Source of the DNA: an uncultured Mycoplasmatota bacterium
Lineage (GTDB): Bacteria; Bacillota_I; Bacilli_A; RF39; UBA660
Reading direction: 5' to 3'
Assembly (NCBI GenBank): GCA_946007485.1
Contig: CAMGAM010000045.1
Span: 1-8,194, forward strand
Length of the DNA: 8,194 nucleotides
Shown: piece after piece, positions 1 to 6,858 of the stretch
Position numbering within the stretch: the first letter of the stretch is position 1
How the letters are laid out: every line of letters starts with the position of its first letter
Position numbers and translations under genes: made by a program
Notes under the pieces: model-generated
Databases searched by the model: none
Told to the model about the DNA's origin: nothing
What the model saw: only the letters and a program-made list of their open reading frames with translations

Positions 1-2
1 AT

Positions 3-821
3 ACTGATTATACAACAAGCGCAAAGACTATTTATGGATATACATTAACTAAAGAACCAGAAAACAAGATTGGAGTATATACTGAAGATAAGATTATTGT
101 TAAGTATGTATATAGTAAAAATATAGGTAATGCAGAAGAAAGTCTTCAAAAGATTGGACTAGAATCTGTAGATTCAGTAGATAGTGCATTTGAATATAGA
201 ATTACTTATAATACAAGTATTACTGATTATGTTGGAGATGTTAACATTTTAATTATCGATGAATTACCATATGAAATAGATGTCCTAAAATCTTCAATAC
301 CAGAAGTATGTGAATATGAGAATGGATTATTAGTTTGTGAATATAATAAGACAATTGAAACTGAAGAAGATAGTAATATAAGTATAGATATAGATTTAGT
401 ATTATATTTTGTAAATGTATCTGATGAAATGGTAGTTAATAAAGTAAAATCAATTCTTACTTATGGAGAAGAAGAACTAATTAATGAAGATAGTACTGGT
501 ACTAAAGTACTTAGTGGTATGGTACAAGTAAATTATATTACTGATAAAGGTGAGGTACTTGATGAGAGTGTTATCATGAATGGTTTAGTAGGTACTGAAT
601 ATGAAACTAGTAAGAGGGCATTTGATAAATACTATTTGAAAGAAGTTATTGGAAAAGAGAATGGTGTATATACTAGTGAGATGACTGAAGTTACTTATGT
701 ATATAGTTTAATACCACTTCCACCACAAACTGGATATGTTGGAAATAGTACTAATTATATTGGATTAATTATATGTGGAATATTCTTATTATTCTGGAAG
801 AAAAAAATTGAGGTTAAGTAA
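3..821 (+). CDS. Cell-surface protein with MucBP-like repeats and xPxTG-like anchor, C-terminal part (5' end outside window)
   Basis: The frame is open from the left edge, so an ATG at 429 is internal and the visible 272 residues are the C-terminus of a larger protein. Residues 1-40 look like the end of a MucBP-type repeat (YGYTL, then GVYTEDKIIVKYVY). Residues about 61-171 resemble a DUF11-like beta domain (VNILIIDELPYEID) with two cysteines, 103 and 112. Residues about 172-235 are a complete second MucBP-like unit (VQVNYITDKGE to VTYVYS). The end has the sorting-signal layout: PPQTG at 240-244, a short hydrophobic run at 252-265, then KKK and a short tail. Such proteins are exported, attached to the cell wall by a sortase and often bind mucin or other surfaces. 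The repeat family and anchor are seen in sequence; the adhesive role is inferred. A plain C-terminal membrane anchor without sortase processing is possible. Confidence 0.8.
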   Translation, partial: TDYTTSAKTIYGYTLTKEPENKIGVYTEDKIIVKYVYSKNIGNAEESLQKIGLESVDSVDSAFEYRITYNTSITDYVGDVNILIIDELPYEIDVLKSSIPEVCEYENGLLVCEYNKTIETEEDSNISIDIDLVLYFVNVSDEMVVNKVKSILTYGEEELINEDSTGTKVLSGMVQVNYITDKGEVLDESVIMNGLVGTEYETSKRAFDKYYLKEVIGKENGVYTSEMTEVTYVYSLIPLPPQTGYVGNSTNYIGLIICGIFLLFWKKKIEVK

Positions 822-838
822 AAAAACCTCTTTTTTTT
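810..838 (+). terminator. Rho-independent terminator overlapping the surface-protein stop codon
   Basis: GAGGTT (810-815) pairs with AACCTC (825-830) around a 9-base loop containing the TAA stop, and eight T residues follow (831-838). An A-run upstream (801-807) could extend the stem against the T-run on the opposite strand, giving weaker bidirectional potential. It separates the surface gene from parC. Confidence 0.85.
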
Positions 839-884
839 ATGTCAAATACAGTTAAATAGCGGTGTTAAAAAGATGTCTAATTTG

Positions 885-913
885 TTGAAATATGGGGAAA
901 AATATGGTATCAT
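885..913 (+). promoter_or_regulatory. Sigma-A-type promoter for parC, extended -10
   Basis: TTGAAA (885-890) is a 5/6 match to the -35 consensus. It is followed by a 17-bp spacer and TATCAT (908-913), a 5/6 match to the -10, with the extended TG at 905-906. The predicted start of transcription is about 919-921, essentially at the Shine-Dalgarno sequence, so the leader would be only about 10 bases. It lies directly after the upstream terminator, which supports a new transcription unit. Confidence 0.7.
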
Positions 914-919
914 TAATCT

Positions 920-925
920 AGGTGA
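920..925 (+). promoter_or_regulatory. Ribosome binding site deciding the parC start
   Basis: AGGTGA at 920-925 lies 5 bases before the ATG at 931. A GTG at 922 in the same frame falls inside this Shine-Dalgarno sequence and has none of its own, so ATG 931 is preferred. Confidence 0.75.
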
Positions 926-930
926 TAGGC

Positions 931-3471
931 ATGGATAATGAAAATACAAGAATATACGAATATTCACTTGAAGAGATTATGGGAGAAAGGTTTGGAAAAT
1001 ATTCAAAATATATTATTCAAGATCGAGCAATTCCTGATGTAAGAGATGGACTTAAGCCTGTTCAGAGAAGAATTTTATTTTCAATGTATAAAGAGAAGAA
1101 TACTTATGATAAACCATATAAGAAATCGGCTAGAGCAGTTGGTGATGTTATGGGTAAATATCATCCACATGGAGATAGTTCTATATATGATGCAATTGTC
1201 AGAATGAGTCAAGATTTCAAGATGAGAGAACCTTTTGTTGATATGCAAGGTAATAATGGATCAATCGATGGAGACAGTGCTGCTGCTAGTCGTTATACGG
1301 AAGCAAGATTATCTAAAATAAGTAATGAAATGCTTAGAGATATTGATAAAGAAACAGTTAATTTTGCACCAAACTATGATGATACGTTGATGGAACCAAC
1401 AGTTCTTCCAGCAAGATTTCCTAATTTACTTGTTAATGGGACAACAGGAATATCGGCAGGATATGCAACCAATATACCCCCACATAATTTATCTGAAGTA
1501 ATAGATGCGACAATATATCGGATTGATAATCCAAATTCAAGATTAGATACATTACTTAATTATGTTAAGGGACCAGATTTTCCGACAGGAGGACTCGCAA
1601 TTGGGAAAGATGGAATTAGGCAAGCATATGAAACTGGTAGAGGTAAAATAACTATCAGGAGTAAACTTACAGTTGAGAAAAATAAAATTATAATAAGTGA
1701 AATTCCATATGAAGTAAATAAACAATTATTAGTTAAGAAAATAGATGAGATTAGAATTGATAAGAAAATAGATGGAATTGTCGAAGTAAGAGATGAATCT
1801 GATAAAGATGGACTTCAAATAACGATTGATTTGAAGAAAGATGCTAATAGTAAGAATATATTAAATTATCTATATAAAAATACAGAACTTCAAATAAGTT
1901 ATAATTATAATATGATAGCAATCGTTAATCGTAGGCCAATGCAACTTGGATTAATACCAATACTTGATGCTTATATTGCACATCAAAAAGAAGTAGTTAC
2001 TAAAAGAAGTAATTATGATTTAGCACATGCTAGACAAAGATATCATATTGTAGAAGGATTAATTAAAGCAATATCAATACTTGATGAAGTAATTAAGACA
2101 ATTAGAGGTAGCAAGAATAAAGCTGATGCAATCGTTAATTTAGTTAAAAAGTATGAATTTACGGAAGAGCAAGCAACTGAGATTGTAATGCTTCAATTAT
2201 ATAGACTTACTAATACAGATGTAGTAGTATTACAGGAAGAGAAGGGTAATTTAGAGAAAATAATGGCAATGCTTGAAGCTATTTTAGCAGATGAAGAGAA
2301 ACTCAAGATGGTTATTAAAGAAGAATTAAAGAAGATTAAGAAAGAATATGGGACTCCTAGAAGAACAGAAATTGTCGATGAAGTCGAAGAAATTAAGATT
2401 GATACGACAGAGATGATTCCTAAAGAAGATGCTGTCGTAGTAGTTAGTCATGATGGATATATTAAGAGAGTTAGTCTTAGAAGTTATACGACAAATACAG
2501 AAGAGACTTTATTAAAAGATGGAGATTATATTATAGGTTTATTTAATATAAATACAATTCAGACTGTTTTAGTATTTACTGATATGGGTAATTATTTGTT
2601 CTTACCAGTATATGAAATACCAGAAGTTAAATGGAAAGATATGGGTAAACATGTTAGTAATATTATTTCTATGAATGCTGAAGAGAAGATTATTGGAGCA
2701 ATGCCAGTATATGATTTTGATAGAGATCAATATGTAACAATATTTACGAAAGATGGAATGGTAAAGAGAACGAAACTTATCGATTTTAAAGTAGGTAGAT
2801 ATTCAAAAGAGATTGGAATGATCAAATTACAATCAGGAGATAAGGTAGTATCAGTATCATATAGTGATAATCATGATGTCTTTGTAGCTACTAAATGTGG
2901 ATATGGACTTTGGTATGATATATCAGAAGTTAGTGTTGTAGGAATTAGAGCTAGTGGAGTTAAATCAATTAAATTAAAAGATGATGAAGTAGTTAGTAGT
3001 CAATTATTTGATCCAAATGATGAATATATTACAATTATTACTGATAAAGGAACTGCTAAGAGAATGAAATTATCGAATATTGAGAAGACTAGTAGAGCTA
3101 ATAGGGGAGTACAATTAATGAAAGTAATTAAGAGTAATCCTAGTAAGATAATAGATAGTTATATATTACCTAAAGATAGTGAAATAGTTATTAATTCAAT
3201 AGCAGAATCAAAGATGGTAAAACTTACTGAGATATCAATTATGGATAAACAAAGTAATGGTTCATTTGTAGTAAAAGATAGGGTTGTAGATACATATAAA
3301 TGTAGTAAGTTGATTAGTGATAAGAATGAAATTGATAAGAAAGATTCTTTGGAAGAAGAAGTTAGTAAAAAGAGTGAATTATCTGGTATTTCAAAAGAAT
3401 ATAGGACATTAAAAAATATAGATGAGAAGATTATGTCGATAGATGAGATATTAGATGATATAGAAAAATAG
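931..3471 (+). CDS. parC: DNA topoisomerase IV subunit A (ParC)
   Basis: ParC is the breakage-reunion subunit of topoisomerase IV, which uses ATP through ParE to decatenate daughter chromosomes. The product is 846 residues from ATG 931. GERFGKYSKYIIQDRA (18-33) is the Gram-positive ParC form of the N-terminus. The quinolone-determining region HPHGDSSIYDA (78-88) carries Ser83 and Asp87, the residues usual in sensitive enzymes. The catalytic tyrosine is Tyr122 in ASRYTEARL. MQGNNGSIDGD (105-115) is also ParC-like, whereas GyrA has GQGNFGS. From about residue 501 come roughly six beta-pinwheel blades. The GyrA box QRRGGKG is absent; only NRG (724-726) remains at the equivalent place, which argues against GyrA. 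A charged, Lys/Glu-rich tail (about 791-846) follows the last blade. parE is not next to it in this window. Rubrerythrin follows after 14 bp. Confidence 0.93.
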   Translation: MDNENTRIYEYSLEEIMGERFGKYSKYIIQDRAIPDVRDGLKPVQRRILFSMYKEKNTYDKPYKKSARAVGDVMGKYHPHGDSSIYDAIVRMSQDFKMREPFVDMQGNNGSIDGDSAAASRYTEARLSKISNEMLRDIDKETVNFAPNYDDTLMEPTVLPARFPNLLVNGTTGISAGYATNIPPHNLSEVIDATIYRIDNPNSRLDTLLNYVKGPDFPTGGLAIGKDGIRQAYETGRGKITIRSKLTVEKNKIIISEIPYEVNKQLLVKKIDEIRIDKKIDGIVEVRDESDKDGLQITIDLKKDANSKNILNYLYKNTELQISYNYNMIAIVNRRPMQLGLIPILDAYIAHQKEVVTKRSNYDLAHARQRYHIVEGLIKAISILDEVIKTIRGSKNKADAIVNLVKKYEFTEEQATEIVMLQLYRLTNTDVVVLQEEKGNLEKIMAMLEAILADEEKLKMVIKEELKKIKKEYGTPRRTEIVDEVEEIKIDTTEMIPKEDAVVVVSHDGYIKRVSLRSYTTNTEETLLKDGDYIIGLFNINTIQTVLVFTDMGNYLFLPVYEIPEVKWKDMGKHVSNIISMNAEEKIIGAMPVYDFDRDQYVTIFTKDGMVKRTKLIDFKVGRYSKEIGMIKLQSGDKVVSVSYSDNHDVFVATKCGYGLWYDISEVSVVGIRASGVKSIKLKDDEVVSSQLFDPNDEYITIITDKGTAKRMKLSNIEKTSRANRGVQLMKVIKSNPSKIIDSYILPKDSEIVINSIAESKMVKLTEISIMDKQSNGSFVVKDRVVDTYKCSKLISDKNEIDKKDSLEEEVSKKSELSGISKEYRTLKNIDEKIMSIDEILDDIEK

Positions 3472-3485
3472 AAGGAGAGATAATT

Positions 3486-4025
3486 ATGGAATTAAAAGGA
3501 AGTAAAACAGAACAAAATTTAATGACCGCTTTCTCAGGAGAGAGTCAAGCAAGAAATAAGTATACTTATTATGCTTCAAAAGCAAAGAAGGATGGATATG
3601 AACAAATAGCAGCTATTTTTGAAGAGACTGCTAATAATGAAAAAGAACATGCTAAAATGTGGTTTAAAGAATTACATGGTGGAGAAGTTCCTGAGACGCT
3701 TGTTAATTTATTAGATGCTGCGGCTGGGGAGAATTATGAATGGACAGATATGTATGATGGTTTTGCTAAAGAAGCTAAGGAAGAAGGATTTGATAGGATA
3801 GCAAGATTATTCGAATCAGTTGCTAAGATAGAGAAAGAACATGAAGAGAGATATCGTAAGTTAGTTGAAAATATTAAAACTGACAGAGTATTTAAAAAAG
3901 AAGAATCTGTTGTATGGGTATGTCGTAATTGTGGACATGTACATGTAGGTAAAGTAGCACCAAAAGTATGTCCAGTATGTAATCATCCAGAATCATATTT
4001 TGAAATGAAAAGTGAAAACTATTAA
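3486..4025 (+). CDS. rbr: Rubrerythrin (ferritin-like diiron peroxidase with rubredoxin domain)
   Basis: Rubrerythrin reduces hydrogen peroxide to water in the cytoplasm of anaerobes, taking electrons from rubredoxin, ferredoxin or NAD(P)H-linked reductases. The 179-residue product has the classic order. A four-helix diiron domain (1-about 135) carries ligands Glu19, Glu52 with His55 (ExxH), Glu82, Glu85, and Glu116 with His119 (ExxH). These match the spacing of the Desulfovibrio vulgaris protein as I recall it. A C-terminal rubredoxin domain binds one iron through Cys146-x2-Cys149 and Cys162-x2-Cys165. All ligands are present, so it should be active. A strong AAGGAG (3472-3477) sits 8 bases before the ATG. 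The gene starts 14 bp after parC with no promoter visible between, so it is probably cotranscribed, although a promoter inside the end of parC cannot be excluded. No PerR-type operator was recognised. Confidence 0.95.
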   Translation: MELKGSKTEQNLMTAFSGESQARNKYTYYASKAKKDGYEQIAAIFEETANNEKEHAKMWFKELHGGEVPETLVNLLDAAAGENYEWTDMYDGFAKEAKEEGFDRIARLFESVAKIEKEHEERYRKLVENIKTDRVFKKEESVVWVCRNCGHVHVGKVAPKVCPVCNHPESYFEMKSENY

Positions 4026-4046
4026 TATTTTGTTAATAGTTTTTCT
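4015..4046 (+). terminator. AT-rich hairpin after rubrerythrin: weak terminator or attenuator
   Basis: AAAACTATTAA (4015-4025) and TTAATAGTTTT (4033-4043) are perfect 11-base inverted repeats around a 7-base loop, ending in a T-rich run (TTTTCTT) and overlapping the rubrerythrin stop codon. Only one G-C pair is in the stem, so termination is likely partial, leaving readthrough into galE, which has no recognisable promoter of its own. Confidence 0.45.
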
Positions 4047-4060
4047 TAAAAGGAGGAAAA

Positions 4061-5068
4061 GTGAGAATATTAGTTACTGGGGGAACTGGGTATATTGGAA
4101 GTCATACGATTGTAGAACTTGTAAATCGTGGATATGAGGTTGTAGCAGTAGATGATTTTAGTAATTCAAAACCGATAGTATTAGATAAAATAAAACAAAT
4201 AACAGGTAAAGAAATTACTTTTTATGAGTTGGATGTATGTGATAAAGAAAAATTAAGAAGAGTATTTGAAGAGAATAAGATAGATGCGGTAATTCATTTT
4301 GCAGGATATAAAGCAGTTGGGGAATCAGTGGCAAAACCATTAATGTATTACCGAAATAATATTGATTCAACATTAAGTTTACTTGAAGTGATGGATGAAT
4401 TTGATGTTAAGAAAATAGTATTTTCATCTTCAGCAACAGTATATGGAGATCCTGAGGAATTGCCAATTAAAGAGAATGCCAAACTTGAAGCTACTAATCC
4501 ATATGGAAGAACAAAATTATATATAGAGGGAATACTTAGAGATGTATATATGGCATCTAAAGATTATAGTATTGCGATTCTAAGATATTTTAATCCTGTT
4601 GGAGCTCATGAAAGTGGATTGCTTGGAGAAGATCCAAATGGGATACCAAATAATTTAATGCCTTATGTAGTGAAAGTAGCAAATGGAGAATTACCTCATC
4701 TTAATATATTTGGAAATGATTATGAGACAAAAGATGGAACAGGAGTTAGAGATTATATTCATGTAGTAGATTTAGCACTTGGTCATATTAGTGCTATTGA
4801 ATATATAAATAATCATATAGGAATAGATTATTATAATTTAGGGACAGGAGTAGGTTATAGTGTACTAGAGATAGTAAATGCTTTTAGTGAAGTTAATAAT
4901 GTATCAGTACCTTATGAGATTGTAGCAAGAAGAGATGGAGATATAGCAGAATGTTATGCAGATACTAGTTATGCTAAAGAAAAACTTCATTGGAAAGCAG
5001 AGAGAGATTTATCTGATATGGTATCTAGTGCTTATAATTATGTGGTAAAAAATAATGAAAAAGAGTGA
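4061..5068 (+). CDS. galE: UDP-glucose 4-epimerase (GalE)
   Basis: GalE interconverts UDP-glucose and UDP-galactose (Leloir pathway and precursor supply for surface polysaccharide) with tightly bound NAD. The product is a full-length 335-residue extended short-chain dehydrogenase. The Rossmann motif GGTGYIG has Gly7, Gly10 and Gly13. The catalytic set is Ser124 in FSSSATVYGD, Tyr148 and Lys152 in NPYGRTK. RYFNPVGAH (175-183), IPNNLMPYV and GNDYETKDGTGVRDYIHV are signature GalE blocks. The position equal to E. coli Tyr299 is Cys298 (AECYAD), as in human GALE, which also accepts UDP-GlcNAc/GalNAc; dual specificity is therefore possible. GTG 4061 is the start because AGGAGG (4051-4056) lies just before it and the Rossmann strand begins at residue 2. 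Its last 14 bases overlap the hydrogenase gene. Confidence 0.95.
   Translation: MRILVTGGTGYIGSHTIVELVNRGYEVVAVDDFSNSKPIVLDKIKQITGKEITFYELDVCDKEKLRRVFEENKIDAVIHFAGYKAVGESVAKPLMYYRNNIDSTLSLLEVMDEFDVKKIVFSSSATVYGDPEELPIKENAKLEATNPYGRTKLYIEGILRDVYMASKDYSIAILRYFNPVGAHESGLLGEDPNGIPNNLMPYVVKVANGELPHLNIFGNDYETKDGTGVRDYIHVVDLALGHISAIEYINNHIGIDYYNLGTGVGYSVLEIVNAFSEVNNVSVPYEIVARRDGDIAECYADTSYAKEKLHWKAERDLSDMVSSAYNYVVKNNEKE
5055..5068 (+). promoter_or_regulatory. galE-hydrogenase overlap, likely translational coupling
   Basis: The hydrogenase ATG lies 14 bases inside galE. Upstream there is only a poor Shine-Dalgarno candidate (GTGG, 5042-5045), unlike the strong AGGAGG-type sites before rbr and galE. 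Initiation probably depends on ribosomes finishing galE; this is inference from the layout. Confidence 0.5.
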
Positions 5069-6353
5069 ATATTTAAGAAGAGTTCCAATATCTAAGAATA
5101 ATATATGTATATATAGAGATGAGAGTAAATGTACTAATTGTGGGGCTTGTAAGGGGATATGTAAGTCTAGAATAGGTGTTTATGGACATTATGACATGGA
5201 TAAGGCTAAAGAACCAATATGTATTAATTGTGGACAATGTTCTTTAGTTTGTCCTAATAATAGTATTAGGGAAGTAGAAGACTATAAAAAAGTTAGAAAA
5301 GATATTGAAAAAGGTTATAAAATAATTGTTCAAATAGCTCCGGCAACTAGATTTTTATTAGGAGATGAATTTGGATATAGTCCTGGTAAAAATGTAATAG
5401 GGAAATTAATTACAGCTTTACATTTGATGGGTGTTAGTTATGTTTTTGATACGGCTTTTGGAGCAGATTTGACAATAACTGAAGAAGCAAATGAATTTAT
5501 AGAAAGACTTAATAATAATGGGTTATTACCAATGTTTACTAGTTGTTGTCCTGCTTGGGTAAAGTATGTATCAGAGTTTTATCCGGAATTTACTGATAAT
5601 TTATCTAGTACGAAGAGTCCAATTGGAATGATGGGAGCAACAATTAAGAATTATTTTGTACCAAAGAATAATATAACAAAATATAAAGTAGTAGCAATTG
5701 TTCCTTGTACTGCTAAAAAATATGAAATAACTTTGGGTGATGATGTTGATTATGCAATAACAGTTAGGGAAGTAGCTAAATGGATAAGAGAGAGTAAGAT
5801 TGATTTTAGAAAACTAGAAAGTTCTAAATTTGATGATTTTACAGGAACATCATCAGGAATTATTTTTGGAACTAGTGGCGGTGTAATGGAAGCCATGCTT
5901 AGATATGCTTATCATAAATTAACTTATCGTAGTCCGGGAAAAAAACTTCTTAATAATGAAGCAGTGAGAGGATTAAGTGATATTAAAGAGAGTATTATTA
6001 AAATAGGAGATAGAGAGATAAGTGTGGCAGTTGTCAATGGAACAGGAGATGTTCCTAAGTTAATTGAGATGATTAAAAGTGGCGAGAAAAAGTATGATAT
6101 TGTCGAAGTGATGGCTTGTGATGGAGGATGTATTGCTGGTGGTGGCGGTAGTAAAAAATATAAAATTACTAATACGAATAAAGATTTAAGAAGCAAGGCA
6201 ATGTATAAAAAAGATAAATCGGTAAAAAGAAGAAATAGTTATGAGAATCCGAAGATAAAGAAATTATATAAAGAGTTAGGTATTAAGCCAAATAGTGAAG
6301 AATCTAAAAGATTATTACATGTATCAAATAGAAAGATAGAGAAAGTGAAGTAG
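5055..6353 (+). CDS. Monomeric [FeFe] hydrogenase with N-terminal 2[4Fe-4S] ferredoxin domain (group B-like)
   Basis: The enzyme interconverts H2 with protons and electrons, probably with ferredoxin as partner. Residues 26-66 hold two [4Fe-4S] motifs: Cys26, 29, 32, 36 and Cys56, 59, 62, 66. The H-cluster domain has L1 TSCCPAW (162-168), with Cys164 as the proton-relay cysteine and Cys165 a ligand. L2 is VPCTAKKYE (216-224, Cys218). L3 is EVMACDGGCIAGGGG (351-365, Cys355 and Cys359). FGADLTITEEA (135-145) is the proton-channel region, and IKKLYKELGIKPNSEESKRLLH (split 401-422) is the usual small-subunit end. All cluster cysteines are present, but L2 starts with Val rather than Met and L3 lacks the usual GGGQP; this and the 432-residue length suggest group B. 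No HydE, HydF or HydG maturase is in the window. ATG 5055 is the only plausible start because TAA at 5046 closes the frame upstream. Confidence 0.9.
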   Translation: MKKSEYLRRVPISKNNICIYRDESKCTNCGACKGICKSRIGVYGHYDMDKAKEPICINCGQCSLVCPNNSIREVEDYKKVRKDIEKGYKIIVQIAPATRFLLGDEFGYSPGKNVIGKLITALHLMGVSYVFDTAFGADLTITEEANEFIERLNNNGLLPMFTSCCPAWVKYVSEFYPEFTDNLSSTKSPIGMMGATIKNYFVPKNNITKYKVVAIVPCTAKKYEITLGDDVDYAITVREVAKWIRESKIDFRKLESSKFDDFTGTSSGIIFGTSGGVMEAMLRYAYHKLTYRSPGKKLLNNEAVRGLSDIKESIIKIGDREISVAVVNGTGDVPKLIEMIKSGEKKYDIVEVMACDGGCIAGGGGSKKYKITNTNKDLRSKAMYKKDKSVKRRNSYENPKIKKLYKELGIKPNSEESKRLLHVSNRKIEKVK

Positions 6354-6400
6354 TAGATATAAAAAAAAGTGAAAAATTTATCTAATGTTTCTAGTTTTTT

Positions 6401-6429
6401 ATGACAAAGTGTTAATTTTGTGTTATCAT
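6401..6429 (+). promoter_or_regulatory. Sigma-A-type promoter for nusB-xseAB, extended -10
   Basis: ATGACA (6401-6406) is a 5/6 match to the -35. A 17-bp spacer leads to TATCAT (6424-6429), preceded by an extended TG at 6421-6422. The design is the same as that of the parC promoter. Transcription would begin near 6435-6437, only about 15 bases before the nusB ATG. No convincing terminator was seen in the 47 bases between the hydrogenase stop and this promoter. Confidence 0.7.
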
Positions 6430-6433
6430 TATT

Positions 6434-6445
6434 AGGAGTGGTGAT
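6434..6445 (+). promoter_or_regulatory. nusB ribosome binding site
   Basis: AGGAG and GGTGAT (6434-6445) form a Shine-Dalgarno sequence interrupted by one T. The GGTGAT half (6440-6445) is 5 bases before the ATG and is the likelier pairing site, since the predicted transcript may begin inside the first half. Confidence 0.6.
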
Positions 6446-6450
6446 TAATT

Positions 6451-6858
6451 ATGACAAGACATGAACAAAGATATAAAGCAATGACAATATTATATCAAGC
6501 ATTTTTATATGATAGCAATAATATTTCTTATGATATTAATGATATTATTGATACTCAAATGGAAGAGAAAAATAAATTTATAGAGATGCTTGTTAATGGA
6601 GTTATAAAGACAAGAGATAAATTAGATGAATTAGCAAATAAATATTTAGATAATTGGGATATTTCAAGATTAGGGTTTACTGATCAGGCAATTTTAAGAC
6701 TGGGGATATATGAGATTATAAATACAGATACTCCTGATATTACTTGTATTGATGAAGCGGTAGAACTTAGTAAGGAATATTCAGATGAAAAAGTATGTAA
6801 GATGATAAATGGAGTACTTGATAAAGTTTATCATAGTAAGGTAGAAAATGATAGATAA
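6451..6858 (+). CDS. nusB: Transcription antitermination factor NusB
   Basis: NusB binds boxA RNA with NusE (ribosomal protein S10) and helps RNA polymerase through ribosomal RNA operons. The 135-residue product is all-helical and of normal family length. It opens with TRHEQRYKAMTILYQ (2-16), equivalent to the conserved arginine-rich start of the family. Its core signature is NWDISRLGFTDQAILRLG (68-85) and it ends with DEAVELSKEYSDEKVCKMIN (101-120) followed by GVLDKV, a typical NusB C-terminus. It is the first gene after its own promoter, and its last 11 bases overlap xseA. In Bacillus subtilis nusB lies near xseA and xseB with folD between; here folD is missing and the genes touch, but the association supports the assignment. 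Confidence 0.93.
   Translation: MTRHEQRYKAMTILYQAFLYDSNNISYDINDIIDTQMEEKNKFIEMLVNGVIKTRDKLDELANKYLDNWDISRLGFTDQAILRLGIYEIINTDTPDITCIDEAVELSKEYSDEKVCKMINGVLDKVYHSKVENDR

Noticed and set aside
429..821. A separate small 130-residue membrane protein starting at ATG 429
   Set aside because: The same frame is open to the left edge with matching domain content, and no ribosome binding site precedes 429, so this ATG is internal.
922..930. GTG 922 as the parC start
   Set aside because: It falls inside the AGGTGA ribosome binding site that serves ATG 931 and almost at the predicted transcription start.
5066..5092. TGA readthrough (alternative genetic code) after galE
   Set aside because: TGG is used for tryptophan and long frames contain no internal TGA; both galE and xseA end naturally at TGA at their family's usual length.
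5924..6196. Minus-strand open frame opposite the hydrogenase gene
   Set aside because: It lies wholly within a clearly coding region, has low-complexity Leu/Ile/Ser/Pro composition, and no convincing start context or family resemblance.
6358..6400. Possible terminator after the hydrogenase (A-run followed by CTAG and a T-run)
   Set aside because: The A-run and T-run could pair, but the inner bases do not extend the stem and there is no G-C core; similar pairings are expected by chance in such AT-rich DNA.
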